A DNA stretch of 64,000 nucleotides from Paramesorhizobium deserti (GCF_001558695.1 NZ_LNTU01000012.1:248001-312000), one strand, 5' to 3'. Numbered from the stretch's first letter, positions 54,057-63,798 are shown. Numbers and translations are program-made. Notes: generated by a model not told the origin, from the letters alone.

Positions 54057-55271
54057 ATGGTCGGCAGGATTGAGAAGGAAATCGTTGTTGCGGGCGGTGG
54101 TCCGGCGGGAATGATCGCGGCCCTGGCGCTTGCAGCCAAAGGGCATGCAGTGGCGCTCGTCGGCCCGGCGGTAAGCGAAAATGATCAGCGCACCACGGCA
54201 CTGATGATGCCGGCGATCGCGTTTCTGGAGCAATTGGGCGTCTGGAACGCGATTTCACCGGAAGCGGCGCCGCTTGCCACGATGCGGATCGTCGACGCCA
54301 CCCGCCGGCTGATCCGGAGCCCCACCGTGACCTTCCACGCCGGCGAGATCGGCGAGACGGCATTCGGCTACAATATGCCGAACACGGTCCTGAACAAGGT
54401 TCTTGCCGATGCCGTCGACGCCGAGCCGCGGATCAGGCGCGTCCTTTCGCCGGCGGCCACCTACAGCCATGCGGCCGACCAAGTGGTCATCGAAACGGAA
54501 GACGGGGAGAAGCTCTCCACGCAACTTCTCGTCGCCTGCGACGGGCGCGCCTCGCTGGCCCGGGAAGCGGCCGGCATCCGCACCCGGCGCTGGAATTATC
54601 CGCAGACGGCGGTCGTGCTCTCCTTCGCCCATGCGCTTGGGCACGAGAATATCTCGACCGAATTCCATACGGAAGATGGTCCGTTCACCCAGGTTCCCCT
54701 GCCCAGCCGCAGGTCCAGCCTCGTCTGGGTCGCCAATCCGGCGCTTGCCGACAGGCTGATGGCGCTCGAGCCGGACGCGCTGGCGGACCATGTCGAGGAG
54801 CGGATGAGCTCCATGCTCGGCAAGGTCACGGTCGAAACTAAGCAGCAGGCCTGGCCGCTCTCGGGGCTGGTGCCGACCGCCTTCGCCGCCAACCGCACCA
54901 TTCTCGTCGGCGAGGCCGCGCATGTCTTCCCGCCGATCGGCGCTCAGGGACTCAATCTCGGCATCCGCGATGTCGAAACGCTTCTGAAGGCATTGAAGGC
55001 CGATCCGGACGATGCGGGATCGGACCACGTCACCCGTGCCTATGACCGGCTGCGGCGGCCTGATGTCCTGGCGCGCACGGGCTCGGTCGACGCGCTGAAC
55101 CGCTCGCTGCTGACGGGTTTCCTGCCGGCGCAGGTCGCGCGCAGCCTGGGGCTGGAGCTCCTGCGCTCGTTTGCGCCGCTGCGCGGCTTCTTCATGCGCG
55201 AGGGCATGCGCCCCGGCAGCGGCTTCGGCAGCATCTTCTCATCGGGCGATCAGAAAGTCGGGCGGCAATAG
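54057..55271 (+). CDS. UbiH/UbiF family FAD-dependent monooxygenase
   Basis: A 404-residue flavoprotein hydroxylase of the ubiquinone type. EIVVAGGGPAGMIAALAL is the FAD GxGxxG site, RTTALMMPAIAFLEQLG the family's second block, LLVACDGRASLAR the mid motif, and TILVGEAAHVFPPIGAQGLNLGIRDVETL the GD-type FAD ribityl motif (here GE in place of the usual GD). The start is ATG 54057 after GAGGAAG; an upstream GTG adds 13 codons. The exact ring position is not known. Its end overlaps the convergent AEC gene by 33 bases. Confidence 0.88.
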   Translation: MVGRIEKEIVVAGGGPAGMIAALALAAKGHAVALVGPAVSENDQRTTALMMPAIAFLEQLGVWNAISPEAAPLATMRIVDATRRLIRSPTVTFHAGEIGETAFGYNMPNTVLNKVLADAVDAEPRIRRVLSPAATYSHAADQVVIETEDGEKLSTQLLVACDGRASLAREAAGIRTRRWNYPQTAVVLSFAHALGHENISTEFHTEDGPFTQVPLPSRRSSLVWVANPALADRLMALEPDALADHVEERMSSMLGKVTVETKQQAWPLSGLVPTAFAANRTILVGEAAHVFPPIGAQGLNLGIRDVETLLKALKADPDDAGSDHVTRAYDRLRRPDVLARTGSVDALNRSLLTGFLPAQVARSLGLELLRSFAPLRGFFMREGMRPGSGFGSIFSSGDQKVGRQ

Positions 55272-56207
55272 CCCTTCCTTGATGCAATAAAGCAGCGCCG
55301 TCAGCGTGACCACCGAGATGACGGTGGTCGCCAGGATACTGGTAGAGGCGCGCTCGACCCAGACGCCATATTGCTGGGCGATGACGAACACATTGGTAGC
55401 CGTCGGCAGCGCCGCCATCAGCATGGCCGAGAATACCCAGACGGGCGGGAAACTGCCTATGAGATTGAGCGCGACATAGACGATCAGCGGATGCAGGATC
55501 AGCTTGATCGGCACGATCAGGTAAAGCTCCTTCGGCACACGCTTCACCGGCCGCAAGGCCAGGGAAACGCCCATGGCGAACAGCGCACAGGGCGCGGCGG
55601 CGCCGGCGAGAAACTCGATCATGCGTGCCACGGCGGCCGGGGGCTGCAGTTGAAAGGCTGCGGCGGTGATGCTGACGATGGTGGCGATGATGAACGGATG
55701 GGTGACGATCTTCAGCACCACGTCGCGCATCAGCGCCAGAGGCCCGCGCTTCTCATCGCCGGCAAGCGCCATCATCAGCGGCGCGACGGTGAAATGCAGC
55801 ATGTTGTCAAAGCAGAAGATCATGGCGACTGGAACGGCAGCGACCGGCCCGAAGGCAAGCAGCGCCAAGCCCGGCCCCATATAGCCGATATTGCCATAGG
55901 CGGCGGCAAGCCCTTCGATGGTGCTGCTCGCAATATCGCGTCGCGACCGCACCATGGCGATTGCGAACATCAGCAGGAATATGGCGAAGGTCGATAGAGT
56001 GGTCCCGACGACGAACCGCCACTGTGTGAGCTCGGCTACCGGCGTTTTCGACAAAAGCTGGAAAAACAGAGCCGGCAACGCCACATAGATAATAAAGGTG
56101 TTCATCCAGCCCAGCGCCTCGACAGGCTGCCGGGTGATGCGGGCAACGACAAAACCGATGAATATCAATCCGAAGAAAGGTAGAACAAGGTTGAGGATGC
56201 TGACCAT
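55239..56207 (-). CDS. AEC (auxin efflux carrier) family transporter
   Basis: A 322-residue inner-membrane carrier with about ten helices. GLIFIGFVVARIT at the start, GNIGYMGPGLALLAFG in the first half and ALPTATNVFVIAQQYGVWVERASTSILATTVISV in the second fit the AEC/malate permease family. Substrates in bacteria are malate, malonate or other organic acids. Its 3' end lies over the last 33 bases of the UbiH-like gene on the opposite strand. Confidence 0.88.
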   Translation of the reverse strand: MVSILNLVLPFFGLIFIGFVVARITRQPVEALGWMNTFIIYVALPALFFQLLSKTPVAELTQWRFVVGTTLSTFAIFLLMFAIAMVRSRRDIASSTIEGLAAAYGNIGYMGPGLALLAFGPVAAVPVAMIFCFDNMLHFTVAPLMMALAGDEKRGPLALMRDVVLKIVTHPFIIATIVSITAAAFQLQPPAAVARMIEFLAGAAAPCALFAMGVSLALRPVKRVPKELYLIVPIKLILHPLIVYVALNLIGSFPPVWVFSAMLMAALPTATNVFVIAQQYGVWVERASTSILATTVISVVTLTALLYCIKEGLLPPDFLIAR

Positions 56208-56307
56208 CAGTTAAGCAAACCGTTGATTTTTAATGGATACAAATGTGCTAATGACTGATAGGTCTGGATCAACCTGGGCTCAGCATATGGTTGTGATATC
56301 AAAGACG

Positions 56308-56646
56308 ATGGGCATAACACAGATCAAGCATGCAAAATTTCAGATCGGGCAGGTTGTGAAGCATCGGCTCTTTCCCTTTCGCGGCGTCATATTCGATGTC
56401 GATCCGGAATTTGCCAATACCGAAGAATGGTATCAATCGATCCCCGAAGACGTGCGGCCGCGCCGCGATCAGCCTTTCTACCATCTGCTCGCCGAAAACG
56501 CGGAAAGCGAATATATCGCCTATGTCTCGGAACAGAATCTCCTGCCGGACAACAGCGGCGAGCCGCTGCGCCATCCACAGATAAAGGATCTGTTCGAGAA
56601 AGTGGAAAATGGTGTCTACAGGGTCAAGGCGCAGCACGCGCATTGA
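56308..56646 (+). CDS. hspQ: Heat shock protein HspQ (hemimethylated-DNA-binding YccV family)
   Basis: A 112-residue protein of the YccV/HspQ family. KHAKFQIGQVVKHRLFPFRGVIFDVDPEFANTEEWY and later RRDQPFYHLLAENAESEYIAYVSEQNLL are the family blocks. HspQ acts on Lon specificity and DnaA in enterobacteria. ATG 56308 gives the usual length; ATGs 7 and 25 codons upstream are open, with no clear ribosome site for either. A bidirectional terminator follows. Confidence 0.88.
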   Translation: MGITQIKHAKFQIGQVVKHRLFPFRGVIFDVDPEFANTEEWYQSIPEDVRPRRDQPFYHLLAENAESEYIAYVSEQNLLPDNSGEPLRHPQIKDLFEKVENGVYRVKAQHAH

Positions 56647-56677
56647 GGACTGCTCGCGCGGGCCTCATCACAAATAA

Positions 56678-56702
56678 AAAGGGACGCTCACGGCGTCCCT
56701 TT
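56678..56702. terminator. Bidirectional terminator between hspQ and the IalB-family gene
   Basis: AAAGGGACGC (56678-56687) and GCGTCCCTTT (56693-56702) pair perfectly around TCACG. A-rich and T-rich flanks on both sides fit transcription ending from either direction between the converging genes. Confidence 0.85.
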
Positions 56703-56726
56703 TCCATTCGTTGAGGCTTGGTCAGA

Positions 56727-57341
56727 TCAGTTGCCGGCCTTGGCCTTTTCCTGCTCCGCCTTCATCTTGGCCTCGAATTCCTTCTGGCGTTTCTGAACCG
56801 CTTCCTGGAGCTCTTTCTGGCGGGCTTCCAGTTCCGGCTGCTGCAGGCCCGGACCAGTCAACGCCTGCGAGAAACCGGTGAGCGAAACGCTGATCGGGTT
56901 CGGCTTGTTCTGGAAATTGACGGAGGTCAGGGTGAGCTTGCCGCCCTTCTTCAGTGCATTGACCAGATCGTCGGACAGAGCGACTTCGGCGATGCAGCGG
57001 TCCGGGAAGCAGATGCCGTAATCGATCTTCTGCGTCTTGTTGGCATCGATCTGCAAGCCGACGCCCGCCTGGATCAGACGGCCGGTGGGAACGGAAACCT
57101 GGAAGATCTTGCGGTTGATCTTGCCCTTGATCTCGATCAGGTTGACCGCTGTCAGCAGCTGGCCGGAATCGGCGGTGACGATATTCTGCGTGTTGCAGAT
57201 GTCATTGTCTTCCTGCTTCGAGCAAACCTTGAACCATCCCTGCGGAGGCTGCTGCGCAGACGCCGGAAGGGTCGCGGTTGCAAGCAAGGCGAACGCGCCA
57301 GCAACGGCAGAGGCGGCAGCGTATGTCTTCGTCATGGACAT
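56727..57341 (-). CDS. Invasion-associated locus B (IalB) family protein
   Basis: A 204-residue periplasmic protein. The signal peptide ends near residue 30 (LPASAQ). The IalB domain has GWFKVCSKQEDNDICNTQN, IQVSVPTG-like RKIFQVSVPTGRLIQAGVGLQID, and YGICFPDRCIAEVALSDDLVNALKKGGKL, with four cysteines for two disulfides. The last 45 residues are a charged, Glu/Lys-rich coiled coil not present in the minimal family. The name comes from Bartonella; a virulence role here is not shown. Confidence 0.88.
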   Translation of the reverse strand: MSMTKTYAAASAVAGAFALLATATLPASAQQPPQGWFKVCSKQEDNDICNTQNIVTADSGQLLTAVNLIEIKGKINRKIFQVSVPTGRLIQAGVGLQIDANKTQKIDYGICFPDRCIAEVALSDDLVNALKKGGKLTLTSVNFQNKPNPISVSLTGFSQALTGPGLQQPELEARQKELQEAVQKRQKEFEAKMKAEQEKAKAGN

Positions 57342-57664
57342 GATCAACAGGTTCCTTTCAACACTCTGATCTCGGTTTCCATTGATGGTCGCAGTTTGGC
57401 CAGTCAGTGGTGCCCAAATGCGGCAACAGCGTGACCTTTAGGTTCAGGACCCAACTCGCAGGCGGTGTTACACTGCTTGCTCCAGCAAATCCAGCGTCGT
57501 TTTATCCGACGTGAGCCCCTTTTGGGAGGAAACCGGCGCCTGGACCAAGAGCGTGCCATATTCGCGTCTACCAACAACCTACCATATTTCCTCTTATAAG
57601 AGCCATGTTAGTTTTGGCCGCGAATCAGCGGCCAAGGCAGGTTGCGGGAACTGGAAACACCGAA
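57342..57664. other. Divergent region between the IalB-family and solute-binding genes
   Basis: A 323-base gap with no credible gene. It must carry leftward and rightward promoters. An AT-rich patch lies near 57580-57605 (TTATAAG). A hairpin in the leader of the right-hand gene is listed separately. Confidence 0.45.
57614..57635 (+). promoter_or_regulatory. Leader hairpin of the family-5 solute-binding protein gene
   Basis: TTGGCCGC (57614-57621) and GCGGCCAA (57628-57635) are perfect 8-base arms with a 6-base loop, 29 bases ahead of the ATG. It may act on mRNA stability or translation. Confidence 0.4.
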
Positions 57665-59488
57665 ATGCTCGGCAGATTTATCCGAAACATATTCATCGCC
57701 ACGGCAATCGGCCTCGCTGGCCCGGTATCGGCCCAGGCCGAGCCGACCTACGGCATCGCCATGCATGGTGAGCCGGCCCTGCCCGCCGATTTCAGCCATT
57801 TTCCCTCCGCCAATCCCGATGCGCCAAAAGGCGGCAGCATGACCTATGGCGTCGTCGGCACCTTCGACAGCCTCAATCCGTTCGTGCTGAAAAGCATGCG
57901 CACCACGGCACGCGGCCTCTTCCTCGATCAGGAATATGGGAACCTGGTCTTCGAGCCGCTGATGCAGCGCTCGCGCGACGAAGCTTTCACGCTCTACGGT
58001 CTGATCGCCGAAAAGGTGGAGATGGATCCCGACCGCAAATGGATCGAGTTCGGGCTCAATCCACAAGCCAGGTGGTCCGATGGCCAACCGATCACGGTGG
58101 ACGACCTCATATTCACCTATCAGCTGCTGACGGAGAAAGGCCGCCCGCCCTTCAACAACCGCATGGACCGAATCGCCAGCATCGAAAAAGTCGGCGAACA
58201 CGGTGTCCGTTTCACCTTCAACGACAAGTCGAATCGCGAGTTTCCGCTGCTCGTTGCCTCGACGATGCCGGTTCTGCCCAAACATGCCATCGACCCTGAC
58301 ACGTTCGGCAACGCCTCGCTCAAGGCCCCGATCGGCAGCGGCCCCTATCTCGTTGATAGGGTGCAGCCGGGCGAGCGCATCGTCTACAAGCGCAATCCGG
58401 ACTATTGGGGCAAGGACCTGCCTTCCAAGCGCGGCTTCGACAATTACGATACGATCACGGTCGAATATTTCCGCAACGAGACCGCCCTTTTCGAGGCGTT
58501 CAAGAAAGGCATTGTCGATATCCTGATCGAGGGCGACCCGATCCGCTGGGAGAAATCCTACGATTTTCCGGCCGTCGCGCAGGGACGCGTCGTCAAGGAC
58601 AGCTTTTCCAAGGGGACGCCGGCCAACATGCTTGGTTTCGTCTTCAACACGCGGCGGGAGAAATTCGCCGACGCCCGTGTCAGGCGGGCGCTTTCCGAGC
58701 TGTTCGATTTCGAATGGGCCAATCGCAATCTTTTCGCCGGCCTTTACGAGCGGACCGCCGGCTTCTGGGACGGTTCAGTTCTTTCCTCGATCGGCCACCC
58801 GGCGGATGCGCGGGAAAAGGCCCTTCTGGCGGAATTCCCCGGCAATGTGCTGCCCGACGTCATGAACGGCACCTATCGCCCACCGACGACCGACGGCAGC
58901 GGCCGCGACCGCGAGACGGCCAAGAAAGCCTATGAGCTGCTCAAGCAGGCCGGCTTCACCTTTCACGACGGCACAGCGTTCGATCCATCAGGCAATCCGT
59001 TCACCTTCGAGATCATGACGCGGACGACGGAGGAGGAGAAGGTCAGCCTCTCCTATGCCCGCACGCTGCAGCGGCTCGGCATTGCCACCACGATCCGCAC
59101 GGTTGACGACGCACAGTACCAGCAACGTCTGCAGACCTTCGATTACGATATGATCCTCGGCGCCTTGACGGCATCGCTTTCGCCGGGTGACGAGCAATGG
59201 GCGCGCTGGGGTTCGGCCTCGCGCAATGCCCAGGGGAGCTTCAACTATGCGGGCGTCGCGGATCCCGCCGTCGATGCGATGATCGAGGCGCTGCTGGAAG
59301 CCCGCAGCCAGGAAGATTTCGTCAGCGCGGTGCGCGCGCTCGACCGCGTCCTCATCTCCGGCAGCTATTATATCCCGCTCTACCATCTGCCGAAGCAATG
59401 GATCGCGCGATGGTCGCGGATAAAGCATCCGGAAAACCCGTCTCTCTATGGATTCCAGTTGCCAACATGGTGGCATGACCCCACATAG
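57665..59488 (+). CDS. Extracellular solute-binding protein, family 5 (YejA-like)
   Basis: A 607-residue periplasmic binding protein of a peptide ABC importer. The signal peptide ends near residue 26 (VSAQA). The family 5 blocks GGSMTYGVVGTFDSLNPFVLKS, GLNPQARWSDGQPITVDDLIFTYQLL, and GSGPYLVDRVQPGERIVYKRNPDYWGKDLP are clear, and the length above 600 points to the YejA/MppA type. Permease and ATPase genes are not in the window. The frame is open 20 codons upstream, but the signal peptide starts at ATG 57665. A thioredoxin-fold gene follows. Confidence 0.9.
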   Translation: MLGRFIRNIFIATAIGLAGPVSAQAEPTYGIAMHGEPALPADFSHFPSANPDAPKGGSMTYGVVGTFDSLNPFVLKSMRTTARGLFLDQEYGNLVFEPLMQRSRDEAFTLYGLIAEKVEMDPDRKWIEFGLNPQARWSDGQPITVDDLIFTYQLLTEKGRPPFNNRMDRIASIEKVGEHGVRFTFNDKSNREFPLLVASTMPVLPKHAIDPDTFGNASLKAPIGSGPYLVDRVQPGERIVYKRNPDYWGKDLPSKRGFDNYDTITVEYFRNETALFEAFKKGIVDILIEGDPIRWEKSYDFPAVAQGRVVKDSFSKGTPANMLGFVFNTRREKFADARVRRALSELFDFEWANRNLFAGLYERTAGFWDGSVLSSIGHPADAREKALLAEFPGNVLPDVMNGTYRPPTTDGSGRDRETAKKAYELLKQAGFTFHDGTAFDPSGNPFTFEIMTRTTEEEKVSLSYARTLQRLGIATTIRTVDDAQYQQRLQTFDYDMILGALTASLSPGDEQWARWGSASRNAQGSFNYAGVADPAVDAMIEALLEARSQEDFVSAVRALDRVLISGSYYIPLYHLPKQWIARWSRIKHPENPSLYGFQLPTWWHDPT

Positions 59489-59528
59489 GCGGCAGGGGAG
59501 CAGCAATCACATTGGAGAGCGGCAAATA

Positions 59529-60200
59529 ATGAACAAGCAGATCACCATCGACGTCGTTTCCGACGTGGTGTGCCCATGGTGCTTCGTCGGCCGCAAGCGG
59601 CTGGAGAGCGCGCTCGATCTCCTGCCCGAGATCGAGGTGATCGTCCGCTGGCGGCCGTTCCAGCTCGATCCCACCATTCCGCCCGGCGGCAAGGACCGCA
59701 AGGCCTATCTCAAGGACAAGTTCGGCAGCACGTCGCGATCCGACGAGATGCACGACCAGTTGATAAAGATCGGCGAAAAAGAAGGCATCGAGTTCGATTT
59801 CGACGCCATAGAGGTATCTCCTAACACGCTCGACGCGCATCGCGTCATCCAATGGGCGTCGCAGGCCGGGCCCGGAACACAGGACCAGCTGGTGGGCAAG
59901 CTTTTCTCGTTCTACTTCGAACAGGGGCTCAATATCGGCGATCACGAGGTGCTGGTTGATGCAGCTTCCGCATCAGGAATGGATGGCCAGGTCGTGGCGT
60001 CCCTGCTCGCGACCGACGCCGACCGCGAAAGCGTCAGGCAGGAGATCGAAACCGCCCAGCGCATCGGCGTGCGCGGCGTCCCCTGCTTCATCATCGACCA
60101 GAAATATGCAGTTATGGGCGCGCAACCGGCCGATGTGCTCGCCGATGCCATCCGTCAGGCGGCCGACGGGTTCGAGCCGGGGCTGGCTGAGGATCGTTGA
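59529..60200 (+). CDS. DsbA family oxidoreductase (FrnE-like)
   Basis: A 223-residue thioredoxin-fold protein with VVSDVVCPWCFVGRKRLESAL (active-site CPWC) and RGVPCFIID near the C-terminus (cis-Pro loop). No signal peptide is visible, so it is cytoplasmic, as in the FrnE/2-hydroxychromene-isomerase-like group. GGAGAG precedes ATG 59529. It follows the solute-binding protein gene by 40 bases. Confidence 0.92.
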   Translation: MNKQITIDVVSDVVCPWCFVGRKRLESALDLLPEIEVIVRWRPFQLDPTIPPGGKDRKAYLKDKFGSTSRSDEMHDQLIKIGEKEGIEFDFDAIEVSPNTLDAHRVIQWASQAGPGTQDQLVGKLFSFYFEQGLNIGDHEVLVDAASASGMDGQVVASLLATDADRESVRQEIETAQRIGVRGVPCFIIDQKYAVMGAQPADVLADAIRQAADGFEPGLAEDR

Positions 60201-60234
60201 GTGAGGTAGAAGATACACCCTTCACTATCTCACT
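60200..60234. terminator. Hairpin between the FrnE-like gene and mfd
   Basis: AGTGAGGTAG (60200-60209) pairs with CTATCTCACT (60225-60234) with one G-T wobble, in the 39-base gap between converging genes. No strong T-run follows on either side, so it is a plausible but weak bidirectional terminator. Confidence 0.4.
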
Positions 60235-60239
60235 ACTCG

Positions 60240-63200
60240 CTATTTCCCTATCTCACTGATCTTCGCCAACTGCGTCATGATCACCGCCGCGCCGTTGAGG
60301 CGCTTTTCCGGTGTCGGCCAGTCGCGGATGAAGACGACACCCTGATCCGGGCGGATCTTCGCCATCGAGCCCTGCTCGCCGATCATCTTCACCAGCGCTG
60401 CCGGATTCGGGAACGTCTTGTTGCGGAACTGGATGACGGCGCCCTTCGGCCCTGCGTCAAGCTTCTCGACATTCGCCTTGCGGCACAGTGCCTTGATGAA
60501 GACGATCTTCAGGAGATGCTGGACCTCGTCCGGCAGCGGGCCGAAGCGGTCGATCAATTCCGCGCCGAAGCCGTCGATCTCCTGCGGCTCCTCCAGATCA
60601 GCGAGACGGCGATAGAGGCCTAGGCGCAATTGCAGGTCCGGCACGTAGCTCTCGGGGATCATGACGGCCGTGCCGATGGAAATCTGCGGCGACCAGTGCG
60701 CGTCCTCGACCTCGCCCGTACCCTTGAGCTCGGCCACGGCCTCCTCCAGCATCTGCTGGTAAAGCTCGAAGCCGACTTCCTTGATATGGCCGGATTGCTC
60801 CTCGCCCAGGAGATTGCCTGCGCCGCGGATATCCATGTCGTGGCTCGCCAGTTGGAAGCCAGCACCCAGTGTGTCGAGCGACTGCAGCACTTTCAGTCGG
60901 CGCTCGGCGTTCGGCGTCAGCATCTTATTGGGCGGCAGGGTGAAGAGCGCGAAAGCGCGCTGCTTGGAACGCCCGACACGGCCGCGTAGCTGATAAAGCT
61001 GCGCCAGGCCGAACATGTCGGCACGATGAATGATCATGGTGTTGGCGGTCGGGATATCGAGACCCGATTCGACGATCGTGGTCGAGAGCAGCACGTCATA
61101 CTGGCCGTCGTAGAAGGCGTTCATGATGTCGTCGAGCTCGCCCGGCGGCATCTGGCCATGGGCGACGGCGACTTTCAGCTCCGGCACATGGGCGTCGAGG
61201 AACTCCTTCACCTCGGTCAAATCCGAGATGCGCGGGCAGACATAGAAGCTCTGGCCGCCGCGATAGCGCTCGCGCAGCAGCGTCTCGCGGATGACCAGCG
61301 GATCGAAGGGTGAGACGAAGGTGCGCACCGCCATACGGTCGACCGGCGGCGTGGTGATGAGCGAGAGTTCGCGCACGCCGGTCAGCGCCAGTTGGAGGGT
61401 GCGCGGGATCGGCGTTGCCGAAAGCGTCAGCACGTGGATGTCGGATTTCAGCTCCTTCAGCCGCTCCTTGTGCTTGACGCCGAAATGCTGCTCCTCGTCG
61501 ATGATGAGAAGCCCGAGATTGTTGAACTTGATGCCCTGCCCCAGCAGCGCATGAGTGCCGACGACGATATCGATCTTGCCTTCGGCGGTCTCTTTCTTGA
61601 CCTGGGCGAGTTCTTTGCTGCCTACGAGGCGCGAAGCCTGGGCGACGCGGATGGGCAGCCCGTGGAAACGCGACGAGAACGTCTTGTAGTGCTGGCGGGA
61701 CAGAAGCGTCGTCGGCACGACCACCGCCACCTGATAGCCGTTAAGCGCCGCGATGAAGGCGGCGCGTAGCGCCACTTCCGTCTTGCCGAAGCCGACATCG
61801 CCGCAGATCAAGCGGTCCATCGGCTTGCCCTCGGCCAAATCCTCGAATACGGCGTCGATCGCGGTCTGCTGGTCCTCGGTCTCGTCATAGGGGAAGCGCG
61901 CGGCGAATTCGCCATAGACGCCGTCTGGTGGGGTCAACACCGGCGCGCCGCGCATCTGGCGTTCTGCGGCGATACGGATCAGATGGCCGGCGATCTCGAG
62001 AAGCCGCTTCTTGAGCCGTGCTTTACGCGCCTGCCATGCGCCGCCGCCGAGCTTGTCGAGCACCGCTTCCGAGCCTTCCGAACCATAGCGGGAAAGAAGC
62101 TCGATATTTTCGACCGGCAGAAACAGCCGGTCGTCGCCCGCATAATGCAGTTCCAGACAGTCATGCGGCGCGCCGGCGGCTGTGATGGTGCGCAGACCGA
62201 CGAATCGGCCGATGCCATGATCGACATGGACGACGATATCGCCCGCGGCAAGCGCGCCGACCTCGCTGATGAAATCGCGGTCACGCTTGCGGCGCTTCGA
62301 ATGGCGCACCAGCCGGTCGCCAAGGATATCCTGTTCGGCGACCACGACGAGATCGCCGGCGTCGAAGCCGCTTTCGATGAAGAGAACCGTGGCCGTGATC
62401 TTGTCGCGCGACAGCGCCTTGACTGTGCCGAGGTTCTCAACCGTTTCGATCTTTTCGAGCCCATGCTCGTCCAGGACCTGCGTCAGGCGGTCGAGCGAGC
62501 CTTCGCTCCAGGCTGCCAGCAGCACCTTCTTGCCGTCGGCGCGCAGAGTTCCGATATAGCTGACGACGCTTTCGAAGAGGTTTGTGTCCTTGGCGGCGCG
62601 TTCCTCGGCGAAGTTGCGGCCCTTATGCACATCGGCATGGATGACGAGACGTCCAGCCATATCCGGCTGGCCGAAGGGCGTCAGATCGATGCGGGGTCCG
62701 GCTTCCGCGGCGGCGCGCTCTATGGCCTCGGGCGAGAGATAGAGCGTCGATGGCGCGACCGGCTTGTAGGGCACGGCATCGCCCGGCTCCTTGCCCTCCC
62801 CCTGGCGCTTGCGCGCCTCATAGTGGTCAAGCACCATCTTGTGGCGTTCGGCCAGCGCCTCATGCGCCAGATGATCGAATACGATGGGCATTTCGCCGGC
62901 GTGGTCGAAGATCGTTTCCAGCTCATCGTAGAAGAGCGGCAGCCAGTGCTCCATGCCGGCAAAGCGCCGACCCTCGCTGATCGCCTGATAGAGCGCATCG
63001 TCACGCAAGGGCGCACCGAAGGCCTGAACATAATTGGTGCGGAATCGGCTGATCGCATCGGGTGACAAAGTCACCTCGCTCATCGGCTGGAGGGAGAATT
63101 CCTTGGCTGTGCCGGTGGTGCGTTGCGACGCCGGATCGAAGGCGCGAATCGATTCCAGCGTGTCGCCGAAGAAATCGAGGCGCAGCGGCTCCTCCGCGCC

Positions 63201-63743
63201 CGGCGCATAGAGATCGAGAATGCCGCCGCGCACGGCGAATTCGCCGACATCGCGCACCGTCGGAACACGCTCGAAGCCATTTCTTTCAAGGCGTTGCACC
63301 AGTTCGTTCATGTCGACCCGGTTGCCGGGGCGCGCCACGAAGACTTGCCCCGCGATGGCGTCGCGCGGCGGCAGCTTCTGCAGTACGGCATTGGCGGTCG
63401 CCAGGATGATGCCGGGATGCTTCTTTGAGGCAAGCGCGGCCATGCCTGCCATCGCCGCCAGCCGGCGGGCAGCGGCATCAGCGCCCGGAGACACGCGGTC
63501 ATAGGGCAGGCAGTCCCAGGCCGGGAAATTTAGGATTGGAAGCTCGGGGCGAACGAAGCCCAGCACCTGCTCGATATCGGCGGCGCGCTGGCCATCGCGC
63601 ACGATGAAGAGGACCGGACCGCCCTCGCCCATTTCCTCGACGATGCGCGCGAGCGCGAACGCCTCATACCCATCCGCCACGCCATCGATGACGATGTGGC
63701 GCGCGAGGCCGGGTTTCAGTCCGATTTTCGAAAAGACAGGCAT
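60240..63743 (-). CDS. mfd: Transcription-repair coupling factor Mfd
   Basis: Mfd removes stalled RNA polymerase and recruits UvrA. The 1167-residue protein has the UvrB-like N-terminal domains, the RNA-polymerase interaction domain (VHVDHGIGRFVGL), and the RecG-type translocase with GDVGFGKTEVALRAAF (Walker A), LLIIDEEQHFGVKHKE (DEEQ box), and LTLSATPIPRTLQLAL. The TRG region carries QLRGRVGRSKQRAFA and GAGNLLGEEQSGHI. The C-terminal autoinhibitory domain 7 follows. It starts 55 bases after sdhE. Confidence 0.96.
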   Translation of the reverse strand: MPVFSKIGLKPGLARHIVIDGVADGYEAFALARIVEEMGEGGPVLFIVRDGQRAADIEQVLGFVRPELPILNFPAWDCLPYDRVSPGADAAARRLAAMAGMAALASKKHPGIILATANAVLQKLPPRDAIAGQVFVARPGNRVDMNELVQRLERNGFERVPTVRDVGEFAVRGGILDLYAPGAEEPLRLDFFGDTLESIRAFDPASQRTTGTAKEFSLQPMSEVTLSPDAISRFRTNYVQAFGAPLRDDALYQAISEGRRFAGMEHWLPLFYDELETIFDHAGEMPIVFDHLAHEALAERHKMVLDHYEARKRQGEGKEPGDAVPYKPVAPSTLYLSPEAIERAAAEAGPRIDLTPFGQPDMAGRLVIHADVHKGRNFAEERAAKDTNLFESVVSYIGTLRADGKKVLLAAWSEGSLDRLTQVLDEHGLEKIETVENLGTVKALSRDKITATVLFIESGFDAGDLVVVAEQDILGDRLVRHSKRRKRDRDFISEVGALAAGDIVVHVDHGIGRFVGLRTITAAGAPHDCLELHYAGDDRLFLPVENIELLSRYGSEGSEAVLDKLGGGAWQARKARLKKRLLEIAGHLIRIAAERQMRGAPVLTPPDGVYGEFAARFPYDETEDQQTAIDAVFEDLAEGKPMDRLICGDVGFGKTEVALRAAFIAALNGYQVAVVVPTTLLSRQHYKTFSSRFHGLPIRVAQASRLVGSKELAQVKKETAEGKIDIVVGTHALLGQGIKFNNLGLLIIDEEQHFGVKHKERLKELKSDIHVLTLSATPIPRTLQLALTGVRELSLITTPPVDRMAVRTFVSPFDPLVIRETLLRERYRGGQSFYVCPRISDLTEVKEFLDAHVPELKVAVAHGQMPPGELDDIMNAFYDGQYDVLLSTTIVESGLDIPTANTMIIHRADMFGLAQLYQLRGRVGRSKQRAFALFTLPPNKMLTPNAERRLKVLQSLDTLGAGFQLASHDMDIRGAGNLLGEEQSGHIKEVGFELYQQMLEEAVAELKGTGEVEDAHWSPQISIGTAVMIPESYVPDLQLRLGLYRRLADLEEPQEIDGFGAELIDRFGPLPDEVQHLLKIVFIKALCRKANVEKLDAGPKGAVIQFRNKTFPNPAALVKMIGEQGSMAKIRPDQGVVFIRDWPTPEKRLNGAAVIMTQLAKISEIGK

Positions 63744-63798
63744 GGTTTTATTTCAGAATTTCACTTGTTTCACGCAGTTCCGAACGCGAAACCGCTTC

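Noticed and set aside
60200-60250. Homology between the FrnE-mfd spacer and the sdaA-DUF1489 repeat
   Set aside because: Both contain CTATTTCCCTAT-like words, but in the second case the words are part of mfd codons; the likeness may be chance.
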